A stretch of 64,000 nucleotides of DNA from an uncultured Pontibacter sp. (GTDB lineage: Bacteria > Bacteroidota > Bacteroidia > Cytophagales > Hymenobacteraceae). Where the stretch lies: positions 62,001-126,000 of the forward strand of contig NZ_CANLZM010000009.1 of the NCBI RefSeq assembly GCF_947495565.1. The letters are read 5' to 3'. The notes under the pieces are model-generated. The model was not told the origin of the DNA. It did not search any database and worked only from the letters and a program-made list of their open reading frames with translations. The position numbers and the translations under genes are program-made. Of the stretch, positions 24,888 through 34,050 are shown one piece after another (position 1 is the first letter of the stretch; the number at the start of each line of letters is the position of its first letter).

Positions 24888-27722
24888 ATGAACACAAGAA
24901 TCTCTAACCTGAGCAAGAAGACAGGTCGAGCAATAGCCGCTCAACTATTCGTCTATATTTTGTTCGTGCTTCTTCCTTCAACAGTAACTGCACAAACCTA
25001 CAGCGGCCCTTTAGTGATTACTAAGGGCGGAACTTACAAGGGAAACTGGGAATCTAAAGACTCTGAAGTTGCTGCTGTAGAGATCAAAACAAGTGAGCCG
25101 GTAATTATCGAAAACTCAAACATTCGTGGTGCCGGTCCATTGATCCGTAGCTTAGGAAACAAAATCAACCTTACTGTTAGACACACAAACGGTTACGGAA
25201 TTACACCAACCCCTTACAAAGACTACAAAAAAGCACGTCGCTTTCTAGGCATAGATGTTTTCAAGAATGTGGTTGTAGAAAACTGCTACATGGAAAACAC
25301 AGCAGGTATCTATATCGGCCAGAGCTATGAGGGAAATGGTTCTTCTTCAGAAACAATCAAGATTCGCTATAACATCGCCAAAAATATTGATGGCCGTGTT
25401 TACGGAGGAACTACTTTCGCGCAGTTTGTTCAGTTCAACTTCAGAAACAACATCAGCCACGCAGAAGTAGCCTGGAACCAGGTTATTAACGCTCCGAACA
25501 ACTCTGCAGTGGAAGACAACATCAACATACACAACTCTAGAGGTACAAAGTCTTCTCCGATCCGCATCCATAACAACTACATTGAGGGAGCTTTCCCTAT
25601 GCCAGCCGAAAGCAAGAACTATTCAGGTGGCGGTATCATCACTGACGGAGATGGAGACATCAACACTTGCCCGGCTTACATTGAGGCACACGACAACCAA
25701 CTGATTGGTTTAGGCAACTACTCTATGGGTATTGCAGGCGGTAACAACATTCGCTACCACCACAACAGAGCGGTAAACGCTGCTACCTTCGAAAACGGTG
25801 CAAAGTATGGCATGTATACTTCAGGCCTGTGGAGCAACGACTATTACAAGAAGAACACGACTTTCTCTAACTCTGTAGATAACAACGTAGTAGGTATTGT
25901 AGCTTGGGGTTATGTAAATAACCGTAACGACATATCAGTTGCTGATTTCGCATCATTTGCCAGCAACTCATTCCTTCCGAATCCGATATCGAAGCAGACT
26001 GAGAAATCAGAATTCTCTAACTGGCAAAGCAAACTGAGCAAGAACGGTATCGTGTTAGGCCCTAACGGCTCTGCCGGCTCTACTCCTGCTAACCAGGCAC
26101 CAGCTGTAGCCATTACATCGCCTACAGCCAACACAGCTATTGCACAAGGAGCTTCAGTTGTTATCGAAGCCAACGCCACAGACAACGACGGTTCTATAAC
26201 TAAGGTTGAGTTCTTCCAGGGTACAGTTAAACTTGGAGAAGACGCAAGCGCTCCTTTCGCTTATACTTGGAACAATGCTTCTGTAGGAACTTACTCTCTA
26301 ACTGCGAAGGCACATGACAACGCAGGTGGATCAAAAACATCTTCTGCAGTTGCTATTACAGTAGCAGAACAAACCGCCGACAAGCCATCATTTGCTGATG
26401 CACAGTTACCGGTAGCAAACACAGGCAATAGCAGCAACGGTTCTCTTACTCTTGAAGTATGGGCAAATGTAGACGGACACAGCATCAGCGACATCCCGGT
26501 TTCTCAGAAGCCGACAAACACCAAAGAGCTTACTTTGTTCGAGGCGCCTTCTAACGTGGGCGACAATTACGGCCAGCGCATCAGCGGCTACATTACTGCA
26601 CCGGAAAGCGGCCAGTACACTTTCTGGATCGCAGGCGATAACAATGCAGAACTATGGGTTAGCACATCTGATGCTCCTGCCGCTAAGAAGAAACTAGCTT
26701 ACGTAAACGGCTGGACCAAGCCGCGTGAGTGGAACAAGTACTCTTCGCAGCAGTCGGCAAAGGTGACACTGGAGGCAGGCAAGCGCTACTACATTGAGGC
26801 TTTGAGCAAAGAAGAAGCAGGTGGAGACAACTTATCTGTAGGCTGGCAGCTGCCGAATGGCGCAAAAGAATTACCAATCGCCGGAGACAGATTTACTGCA
26901 CCAAGCACAACTACACCAGTTTCAGCTCCAATAGCAGCAACAGGTAAAATTATCCTGGAGCACTGGAAAGGCGTAAAAAGTGAGAATGTAAATGCCATCC
27001 CGGTTTCTCAGAAGCCGACAAGCACCAAGGAACTTACTCTGTTTGAGGCTCCGTCTAACGTGGGCGATAACTATGCCCAGCGTATCCACGGCTACATTAC
27101 TGCACCGGAAAGCGGCCAGTACATTTTCTGGATCGCAGGCGACAATCACGCTGAGCTTTCGGTAAGCACTTCTGAGGACCCAGCCGCCAAGAAAAAAGTA
27201 GCTTTTGTGAACGGCTGGACCAACCCGCGTGAGTGGAACAAGTACTCTTCGCAGCAGTCGGTGAAGATAACACTGGAAGCTGGCAAGCGCTACTACATTG
27301 AGGCGCTGCACCTTGAAGGAGCCGGTGGCGACAACGTAGCAGTAGGCTGGCAGTTGCCAAGCGGAGCTAAGGAAATGCCAATCGCCGGAAACAGACTTTC
27401 TCCTTTCGGAGACGCATTTGAGAGCATCTCAGCCATGAAAGTTTCTGAAGTAGCTGACTCTGATCCTTTCTTCGCGCAGACTACTGCTTATCCAAATCCA
27501 TTCCGTGATGTGGTTACGCTGGCCTTCGGCGACAATAATGTTGAGCTTGCAGAGGTAACTGTACTAGACCAGACTGGCCGTATAGTATACAAAGAGTCTA
27601 AACTGGAGCTGGTAAACAACCAGTTGTCTATCAACCTGGCTGACCTTAAGACTGGCTTATACATCTTGAAGTATACTGATAAAGCAGGTAAGACTGATAG
27701 CATCAAAATTGTAAAGGAATAA
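24888..27722 (+). CDS. T9SS-secreted beta-helix / Ig / tandem PA14 protein
   Basis: A 944-residue protein with a signal peptide (to about residue 36, ending TVTAQ). Domains in order: a right-handed beta-helix (about 38-395) paralogous to the preceding gene product; a bacterial Ig-like domain (402-490, NQAPAVAITSPTANTAI); two PA14-like carbohydrate-binding domains (518-665 and 686-835); and a T9SS type A sorting domain (about 867-944, AYPNPFRDVVTLAFGD to SIKIVKE). The PA14 copies are a recent 504-bp duplication. It is exported to the cell surface or medium and probably binds or modifies the EPS made by the upstream operon. The reaction is unknown. It has its own promoter region, unlike the membrane-anchored paralogue. 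Confidence 0.88.
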   Translation: MNTRISNLSKKTGRAIAAQLFVYILFVLLPSTVTAQTYSGPLVITKGGTYKGNWESKDSEVAAVEIKTSEPVIIENSNIRGAGPLIRSLGNKINLTVRHTNGYGITPTPYKDYKKARRFLGIDVFKNVVVENCYMENTAGIYIGQSYEGNGSSSETIKIRYNIAKNIDGRVYGGTTFAQFVQFNFRNNISHAEVAWNQVINAPNNSAVEDNINIHNSRGTKSSPIRIHNNYIEGAFPMPAESKNYSGGGIITDGDGDINTCPAYIEAHDNQLIGLGNYSMGIAGGNNIRYHHNRAVNAATFENGAKYGMYTSGLWSNDYYKKNTTFSNSVDNNVVGIVAWGYVNNRNDISVADFASFASNSFLPNPISKQTEKSEFSNWQSKLSKNGIVLGPNGSAGSTPANQAPAVAITSPTANTAIAQGASVVIEANATDNDGSITKVEFFQGTVKLGEDASAPFAYTWNNASVGTYSLTAKAHDNAGGSKTSSAVAITVAEQTADKPSFADAQLPVANTGNSSNGSLTLEVWANVDGHSISDIPVSQKPTNTKELTLFEAPSNVGDNYGQRISGYITAPESGQYTFWIAGDNNAELWVSTSDAPAAKKKLAYVNGWTKPREWNKYSSQQSAKVTLEAGKRYYIEALSKEEAGGDNLSVGWQLPNGAKELPIAGDRFTAPSTTTPVSAPIAATGKIILEHWKGVKSENVNAIPVSQKPTSTKELTLFEAPSNVGDNYAQRIHGYITAPESGQYIFWIAGDNHAELSVSTSEDPAAKKKVAFVNGWTNPREWNKYSSQQSVKITLEAGKRYYIEALHLEGAGGDNVAVGWQLPSGAKEMPIAGNRLSPFGDAFESISAMKVSEVADSDPFFAQTTAYPNPFRDVVTLAFGDNNVELAEVTVLDQTGRIVYKESKLELVNNQLSINLADLKTGLYILKYTDKAGKTDSIKIVKE
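26439..27396 (+). repeat. Tandem 504-bp repeat encoding two PA14 domains
   Basis: The copies start at 26439 and 26943. Long blocks are identical at DNA level; for instance the stretch beginning GGCTACATTACTGCACCGG is shared over more than 30 bases at 26586 and 27090. Similarity this high at silent sites indicates a recent duplication or gene conversion. Confidence 0.85.
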
Positions 27723-27745
27723 CCAACTACAACTTTTAGCCCAAT

Positions 27746-27783
27746 ATAGAAAAGGGCCTGCAACATTGCAGGCCCTTTTCTAT
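27746..27783. terminator. Bidirectional terminator between convergent genes
   Basis: ATAGAAAAGGGCCTGCAA and its perfect 18-base complement are separated by two bases. The A-rich and T-rich arms give a T-tract in either direction, so it serves both the plus-strand beta-helix gene and the minus-strand dehydrogenase gene. Confidence 0.85.
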
Positions 27784-27806
27784 TAAATATGGTTTTAGGT
27801 AACTAG

Positions 27807-30800
27807 TTACTTTGCCAGTATTACTTTTCTGCTCAGTTTTCTTTCAGACGATAACAGCAAGATGTTATACAGCCCGTTGGAAAGCCTACCTTCTGCGGAA
27901 ATAGCTGTTCTTAAAGCGCCATCTGTACCTGCAGTTACCGTACGAGTTAACACGGTCTTCCCGGTAATATCTATCAGCGATATAGTAGTCTCCTCGCCTG
28001 GCGTTAGACCAGAAACAGCAACGTTAATCAGCTGCCCGGTTGCCGGGTTAGGGAAGACATCGAAAGTGCCGGCAAAACTCTTGTTGTCTGTTAAGCCTAG
28101 CGGCGATTGGCCACACAATGTACCGCTGCCACCGTTAAATCTCTCCTGTATTTCCTCTCCTGTTACTGCTCTGCTATATACTTTAACCTCATCAAGGTCG
28201 CCGAGGTAATGGAAGTATGGTGCTCTATCCAGGTAACCGATATTAACAGACGCATTGTCTACAAAGTCGTTGCTGTACTGCGCTTGCTTCTCTTGGATAA
28301 GCGCACCGTCTACATACAGTCTGTTCATGTTATTGCTTCCATCCCGAACAGCCATTATGTAATGCCATTCACCGTCGTTAAGCGATGGGCCGTTGTCAAA
28401 AATCTCCGCGCCAGCATGTTCGGCATCTTTTAAAGAGAACATGGCCTGGCCGCTGTTGTTTAAGCCAATCCACCAGTGCACACCGGCATCTGTAGCAGCG
28501 GCATCTCTGCCTACCAGTACCATATTACCAGCATTACTAGCAGTTGTTTTAAGCCATAAGCCTATACTGAAGTTGTCTGTGGCAGTCCAGTTAAAGTTCT
28601 CTCCTTCTGCGAAGTCTACACGAGAGCTTGTGCCATTAAAGCGTTGCGCTCCACCAAAAAGGCCAGCTTCCACAGTTTCAGGACAGGTCTGGCAAACTGC
28701 GTTGCGTCCGGTAGCCGCATCTACAAAGTTGCCTTCCTCTGCTGCGTCTAAATCGAAATAGTGCACCATGCCCGGTATGCAGTCAGATAAATCAGCGGTA
28801 GGCCCGCCGGCACCTCCCCCATCACCAATCACTACATTAACTGCTTCAGATTCTGCCGTATGCCCTTCGCTGTCTATGGCTTTGGCCTTTATGTTGTAAG
28901 TACCAGCTGTTGCCCCTTGCCAAGTATAACTAAAAGGCCTGGTGGTAACGGATGCTATCATATTAGCGCCATTGTAATACTCTACCGACGCCCAATCACG
29001 TGTGGCATCAGCGAAGCTAACGGCTAATTCAACAGGAGCGCCTACTTCAAAAGTCGCGTTGTTTGCTGGCGAAGCGACAGACACAGCTGCAACAACACCA
29101 CCGCTGCAATCCGGATAAACATCCACGTAATCAGTAGCAGAAAGCCCTCCCGAGTCAGTTACTTTTAGGGAGAATCTATAGAAATAGCTGTCTCCGTCGC
29201 AGCCTACCGCAGCAACTGTGGCTGAGGTTTCATGCTTATTATCCGCTGGCTCAGGGTGCGAGTGCGTGTTATGATGCAGGGCAACAATCCATTCGTATGT
29301 CAGCTGCTCATCCGCATCTTCATTGTCTTTCACATCCGCACGAAGATCGTAAGTAGTTTGCTGGTTCATCGGGTACTGCATCCCCTCTACCGGGCTTACT
29401 ATATTTACCACCGGCGGCGTGTTGTTTAGCGTGATGTCTATACTTGCAGTGGAGGTAAGTCCTTCTGAATCGGTTACAGTAAGCTTCACTGTAAAAGTTC
29501 TAACGCCTGCCACTGTAAAAGTATGCGTTGGGTTTGCCACTGTTGCTTTAGCAGAGCCATCTCCAAAATCCCAGGAATAGCTCAGTTCTTTTCCTTCCGG
29601 ATCTGTTGATTTGCTGCCGTTAAACTCGACTGTTAACGGGCTTGGGCCAAACTGCTTATCGGCTTCTGCAACTGCTTTTGGAGGCCTGTTACCGGCGTAG
29701 TAAGTAAGCTTTTTGATCTGTGCGCCATAGTTAATATAGTATAGCTCACCTGTGGATGGGTGTTGCGCAAAAGCTGTTACTGTGGCACCCTCATCTATAA
29801 AACTCTTGATAGCGGTAGGTTTGTTGTTGCTGTCAAACTCCAGCACTTTAATCCAACCGGCGCCATAATCACCAAAGAAATAGGTGTTTTGATATTCAGC
29901 GGGCATGTTGTCGCCGGTGTACCAGATGCCTCCCGTAGAAGAGCTGCCGTAAAAAGGCTCTCCGGATACTGGCGAACCAGCTTCACCTACGCCTATAACG
30001 GCTGCTTCCTCTCCGTTAAAAGTTCCTGTACGGGTAGCAGCTACCGGTGGCGTATCATCCGTAACAGCAGCGTTTGCCCAATCAATGGCCGGTCTGGCAT
30101 GTACAAAAGTCTGCACATCATCTGGAATTGGAGTACCCCATAGGCAGAAATTACCAAAGTATGGCTGTTCTGTGGCTCTTGGCTGATAGATTAGCTCATT
30201 GAAAAAGAATGTTTTCCTGTCGCAGTTGCCTTCACCAAATAATGGGTTAGGTATATCTGGTGTTGGCCAGCCTGTGTTGCCATAGAATCGCTGTTTCTCA
30301 AGCCCTTCAAACAAGGGCCAGCCAAAGTTCAGGCCTGGCTCGGTGGCAACGTTAATTTCTTCCCAATCCTGCCAGCCTACATCCCCGATGTATAAATGGC
30401 CTGGATTGTTCGCACTGCCAGTACCCGGACGTATCGTGAAACGGAAAGGATTACGAAGCCCCAACGCCCATACTCTGGACTCAGCCGCACGCGGGTTAGC
30501 CGAATTGTAAAAAGGATTGGATGACAAACCGTTTCCGGTAGTTGGGTCGATGCGCAGGATTTTACCATTCAGGGAGTGTATCTGCTGTGAGCGCAAGGCG
30601 CCAACATTGTTCACTTCTGTGAGGATACCATCCTGAAGGGCTTGCTCTACAAAGTTATCAGTTTCAACGCCTGGTTTCCAGCCGGTATCGGTGCCATTGG
30701 CAGTTGCGCCATCCCCTACTGATACTAAAAGTGAGCCATCCTCACCAAACAGTAGTGTACCTACACCATGCGATACATACATGATAGGAATACCCGTCGA

Positions 30801-31358
30801 AGCGGTTTCGCCCAACAGCACTTTTCTGCTGGACATATCTGTGGTATAACCGTCCTGGCGAACTTTGTAACGGGTTACACGGCCGATTGTGGCCTCGTTA
30901 TACTCATCCTTGGATGAGCTGTAACTGCCTTTCCCGAAGTTCATGAGGTGGTGACGGTCTACTACGTACAAGAGGTAAACATAGCCGTTGCTTTTAAAGT
31001 TAGGGTCAAGGGTAAAGCCCAGCAAACCATGATCTCCCCAGTTACCTACTTCTTCGCTAATGTCCAGAAGCGGTTCGTCTTTTTTCTTGCCATCTTCTAC
31101 GATCCATACTTTACCGGCTTTCTCCCACACATACATGCGCTCTCCGTCGTCCGAAAACACAAGCCCGACTGCTGCGTCCCAGTCACCGCCAACCTGTTCT
31201 TCAACAAAGCCTGTTGGCTGCGCCCATACTTGCTGCGGGCCCAGAAAAAGTATAGAAAGGAAAAACAGTGTGAGGGCAAAGCGGCATGATGTAGTATAGG
31301 CATGCCTGTACTTTAAAAGCGGAGACATAGTTCTCCACGCTTCGTAAAGTTTTTTCAT
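27807..31358 (-). CDS. T9SS-secreted PQQ-type sugar dehydrogenase / PKD / Ig / LamG protein
   Basis: A 1183-residue protein from the start MKKLYEAWRTM (31358), with a signal peptide to about residue 47 (VWAQ). Domains: a glucose/sorbosone-dehydrogenase propeller (about 50-560, with DWDAAVGLVFSDDGERMYV, HGLLGFTLDPNF, WALGLRNPFRFTIRPG and GLNFGWPLFEG); a PKD domain (about 575-660, SYSWDFGDG); a second Ig/PKD-like module; an Ig-like module (SPANNATFEVGAPVEL); a LamG/concanavalin-like domain (about 885-1095); and a type A sorting domain (last 75). It should oxidise a sugar or polysaccharide end outside the cell while held on it by the LamG domain. The frame is open 13 codons further upstream without signal-peptide logic. 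The LamG part closely resembles those of the next gene. Confidence 0.87.
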   Translation of the reverse strand: MKKLYEAWRTMSPLLKYRHAYTTSCRFALTLFFLSILFLGPQQVWAQPTGFVEEQVGGDWDAAVGLVFSDDGERMYVWEKAGKVWIVEDGKKKDEPLLDISEEVGNWGDHGLLGFTLDPNFKSNGYVYLLYVVDRHHLMNFGKGSYSSSKDEYNEATIGRVTRYKVRQDGYTTDMSSRKVLLGETASTGIPIMYVSHGVGTLLFGEDGSLLVSVGDGATANGTDTGWKPGVETDNFVEQALQDGILTEVNNVGALRSQQIHSLNGKILRIDPTTGNGLSSNPFYNSANPRAAESRVWALGLRNPFRFTIRPGTGSANNPGHLYIGDVGWQDWEEINVATEPGLNFGWPLFEGLEKQRFYGNTGWPTPDIPNPLFGEGNCDRKTFFFNELIYQPRATEQPYFGNFCLWGTPIPDDVQTFVHARPAIDWANAAVTDDTPPVAATRTGTFNGEEAAVIGVGEAGSPVSGEPFYGSSSTGGIWYTGDNMPAEYQNTYFFGDYGAGWIKVLEFDSNNKPTAIKSFIDEGATVTAFAQHPSTGELYYINYGAQIKKLTYYAGNRPPKAVAEADKQFGPSPLTVEFNGSKSTDPEGKELSYSWDFGDGSAKATVANPTHTFTVAGVRTFTVKLTVTDSEGLTSTASIDITLNNTPPVVNIVSPVEGMQYPMNQQTTYDLRADVKDNEDADEQLTYEWIVALHHNTHSHPEPADNKHETSATVAAVGCDGDSYFYRFSLKVTDSGGLSATDYVDVYPDCSGGVVAAVSVASPANNATFEVGAPVELAVSFADATRDWASVEYYNGANMIASVTTRPFSYTWQGATAGTYNIKAKAIDSEGHTAESEAVNVVIGDGGGAGGPTADLSDCIPGMVHYFDLDAAEEGNFVDAATGRNAVCQTCPETVEAGLFGGAQRFNGTSSRVDFAEGENFNWTATDNFSIGLWLKTTASNAGNMVLVGRDAAATDAGVHWWIGLNNSGQAMFSLKDAEHAGAEIFDNGPSLNDGEWHYIMAVRDGSNNMNRLYVDGALIQEKQAQYSNDFVDNASVNIGYLDRAPYFHYLGDLDEVKVYSRAVTGEEIQERFNGGSGTLCGQSPLGLTDNKSFAGTFDVFPNPATGQLINVAVSGLTPGEETTISLIDITGKTVLTRTVTAGTDGALRTAISAEGRLSNGLYNILLLSSERKLSRKVILAK

Positions 31359-31478
31359 AAGTAATACAATTTTTAAACATGGTTTGATGGATACCAAGGG
31401 CGGCTCAGAAAGTATACCCTAGCAATCCGGAAGAAATACGTGGCCATACCAAAAAACGGCTCAATAGGTTTGTTCTGA

Positions 31479-31502
31479 TACGTGGTAATAGTGCTATAGT
31501 TC
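31479..31502 (-). promoter_or_regulatory. ECF-like promoter element (GAAC-N16-CGTA)
   Basis: On the minus strand GAAC and CGTA are separated by exactly 16 nt, about 120 nt upstream of the dehydrogenase/LamG start. It has the geometry of ECF sigma-factor promoters and resembles the elements at 33996, 35782, 40930, 41017 and 51267. Confidence 0.35.
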
Positions 31503-31558
31503 TATGTTTTGCACCAAAAAATGTTACTATTTATTTAGCAACAGTAAGTTCTAGAAAC

Positions 31559-33853
31559 TTAGCGACCTACTACCAGTTTGCGGCTATCGATACGTTTGCT
31601 TGAGATGACAGTGAGTAAGTAGATACCAGCTCTGTAATCTGTGGTGACTGGCACCTGCACCTGCAACTGCCCGAAGCTATCCGCCTGCATTTGCTGCTGC
31701 ATCAGTACGCGGCCTCTCAAATCAGTTATTTTAAAGGTGATTTCTTCAGTGGCGGGCAGGCCGCTCACGGTTGCAGTTACCTCTCCTGTACTTACCGGAT
31801 TCGGGTATACTTTAAAAGAGATGGCTTTAAGGCCTTTGTTCTCCACCATCACAATGTTGGAGTAAGTATACTTCCCGTCCTCTTTCACGATCTTCAGCCG
31901 GTAATACCCTACCTCAGAAAGCGGGCTCACATCCGAAAAAGCATAGGTTAACGGCGAGTTGCTGTTCCCGGCAGCTTCCACATCGCCTAACTTTTCAAAC
32001 TGCTCCATATCTGCTGATCGCTCTACTTCAAAGTGAGACAGACCGGCTTCAGCGGCTGTTTCCCAGCTTAACTGCACTGCACCGCTAATATATTCTCCCT
32101 CAAAACGCACCAGTTCGGTAATCGCTTCAAATACGTTTTCATACCTTTCTTTGACCTCCTCAGCGGATAACACGCGCCCGAACAGCTTCACTTCGTCTAA
32201 TATACCCTGGTAATGATAACCGTTTCCGTCATTCAGGTAGCCAATGTTGATAGGCGAGTTGCTGGCAAACCCATTTTTATAGTTGAAAGTATGGCTGTCA
32301 ACTATTTCTCCATCTACATACAATTCGGTAAGGCCAGAGCCGCCGTTACGGACAGCTACAACCTGATGCCACTGATCGTCGTTGATTTTTGGCCCGCTCC
32401 CGCGATCTGGCTTCAGGCCATCCCATTCTATATCCAATAAAGTGAAAATAGCCCGGCCTTCTCCGTCCAGGCCCAACCACCAGTGCGCCTCTGAGTCTTT
32501 GGCGTCGCGGCCGATTAATACGCGGTTGCCAGATGTGCTGCCAGCGCTGCGCATCCATAGTTCGATACTGAAATTTTCGTTGGCTGTCCAGTTAAAGTTG
32601 TAACTTTCCTCCACATCCAGGCCATCGTCTTCGCCGTCAAACTCCTGCCCACCCGATACTACACCTGTTACAGCTTTCGGTTGAGTGCTTTCGTTGCCAT
32701 TAGCGTGCGAAGGGGTATAATAATCCCGATAAACCGGCCCTCTCATTTCGTGCAGCATCCAGTGGTGCAGCATGCCGGTTTTCTCCCCCACTCCAGCTTT
32801 CACCGATACTGTAAAATCCTGCCGGTCTGAGCCTGCGCTGTTAGAGGCAGCAACACTTACCTGAAAGCTGCCCGAAGCGGATGGTATCCAACTGATCTCG
32901 CCCGTAGCGGCATTGATGGTCATGCCTGCGGGTGCTTCTGCTAAGGTAAAAGTGGGAGCCGCATTGCCTACAGCCTTCACTGCATAACTATACTTCTGAT
33001 CTACCACACCATGTGTTATAGGATCCGACATGATAAACGGCTTTACCTGCTGAGGCCCGCAGTAATTGCCAGCACCGTTGTTGAAACGCTCTCTAACTTC
33101 TGTTTCAGTAAGGTCGCGGTTGTACACCATTAGTTCGTCTATCAGCCCATTGTAGCCATAGCCGTTGTTCAGGTCCAGAAAGCCAATATTTACTGGCGAT
33201 CCACTTTCGAAAGTATAAGTATAATCGTACTGGAAATTTCCGACTGTGTAGCCGTCTACATACAACTTATTGAGGCGAAGGCGCCCATCGCGCACTACTA
33301 CCAAATGGTGCCACTTATTGTCATTTATTTTGATGTCTTCACCCACTAGGCTGAAACCTGCCTTACTCCGGTCTGGGTTGCTGTCAAAAAGATCAAACTG
33401 CGGGTTGCCTTTGCTATTGATACCGAGCCACCAAATGGCATTGGAATCTTTGGCATCCCGGCCAATAATAACTTGGTTTTCAGGAGAGGAGCCGGACGAC
33501 TTCACCCATACTTCAATGGTGAAACTACTGTTGGGGCCCCATTGAAAATGCTCTTTTCCGTTGATGGATATGCTGGGTTTCTGCCCTTTAAAAGCCTGGG
33601 CTCCCGCAAATAGGCCAGCCTCTGGCGATGGGCAGTTAGTACAACTTGCGGTGGTTTCGGATGCGTAATCGGTATAAGTTCCGGAAGTGGTTTCGTCGAA
33701 GCCAAAGTAGTGCACCAGACCATCGGGGCAGTTGGCTTGTGCTACCGCAGCAGCCGCCGTAATTCCCTGCAGCAACAGAGCTATAGATAACCAAAGTATA
33801 ACCGGAGCCCAGCCACGGGAGCGGCCTAATCTTTTTTGTATAGGATATATCAT
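31559..33853 (-). CDS. T9SS-secreted double LamG protein
   Basis: A 764-residue protein with a signal peptide (to about 39, AVAQA). Domains: LamG 1 (about 45-265), a putative Ig module of the He_PIG type (about 275-350, GVVDQKYSYAVKAVGNAAPTF), LamG 2 (about 360-570), a fibronectin-like strand region (about 580-680, WETAAEAGLSHFEVERS) and a type A sorting domain (last 75, YPNPVSTGEVTATVSGL onward). No catalytic domain is seen, so it is probably a surface or matrix lectin. It has its own intergenic region on both sides. The second LamG copy is closer to the LamG of the neighbouring dehydrogenase than to LamG 1, which suggests module exchange. Confidence 0.87.
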   Translation of the reverse strand: MIYPIQKRLGRSRGWAPVILWLSIALLLQGITAAAAVAQANCPDGLVHYFGFDETTSGTYTDYASETTASCTNCPSPEAGLFAGAQAFKGQKPSISINGKEHFQWGPNSSFTIEVWVKSSGSSPENQVIIGRDAKDSNAIWWLGINSKGNPQFDLFDSNPDRSKAGFSLVGEDIKINDNKWHHLVVVRDGRLRLNKLYVDGYTVGNFQYDYTYTFESGSPVNIGFLDLNNGYGYNGLIDELMVYNRDLTETEVRERFNNGAGNYCGPQQVKPFIMSDPITHGVVDQKYSYAVKAVGNAAPTFTLAEAPAGMTINAATGEISWIPSASGSFQVSVAASNSAGSDRQDFTVSVKAGVGEKTGMLHHWMLHEMRGPVYRDYYTPSHANGNESTQPKAVTGVVSGGQEFDGEDDGLDVEESYNFNWTANENFSIELWMRSAGSTSGNRVLIGRDAKDSEAHWWLGLDGEGRAIFTLLDIEWDGLKPDRGSGPKINDDQWHQVVAVRNGGSGLTELYVDGEIVDSHTFNYKNGFASNSPINIGYLNDGNGYHYQGILDEVKLFGRVLSAEEVKERYENVFEAITELVRFEGEYISGAVQLSWETAAEAGLSHFEVERSADMEQFEKLGDVEAAGNSNSPLTYAFSDVSPLSEVGYYRLKIVKEDGKYTYSNIVMVENKGLKAISFKVYPNPVSTGEVTATVSGLPATEEITFKITDLRGRVLMQQQMQADSFGQLQVQVPVTTDYRAGIYLLTVISSKRIDSRKLVVGR

Positions 33854-33995
33854 GGATTTCTACTTTACTGGCGCCAACTGACTTAATCTCAGCAAGCTAG
33901 TGCAATTTCACTTCAGAGAGTCTAACTTTAATCCTCTAAGGGTTAAGAGGTTGCCCCACAAGCACCTTTGCCACTACACTATCTCCTGAGTATAG

Positions 33996-34018
33996 TACGC
34001 CAATAATATTTGTAAGTT
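33996..34018 (-). promoter_or_regulatory. ECF-like promoter element (AAC-N16-CGTA)
   Basis: On the minus strand AAAC and CGTA are separated by 16 nt, about 145 nt upstream of the double-LamG start and inside the gap after the SGNH gene. Confidence 0.3.
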
Positions 34019-34050
34019 TTGGCTTATACAGAACTTGCCTTATTCTATAC

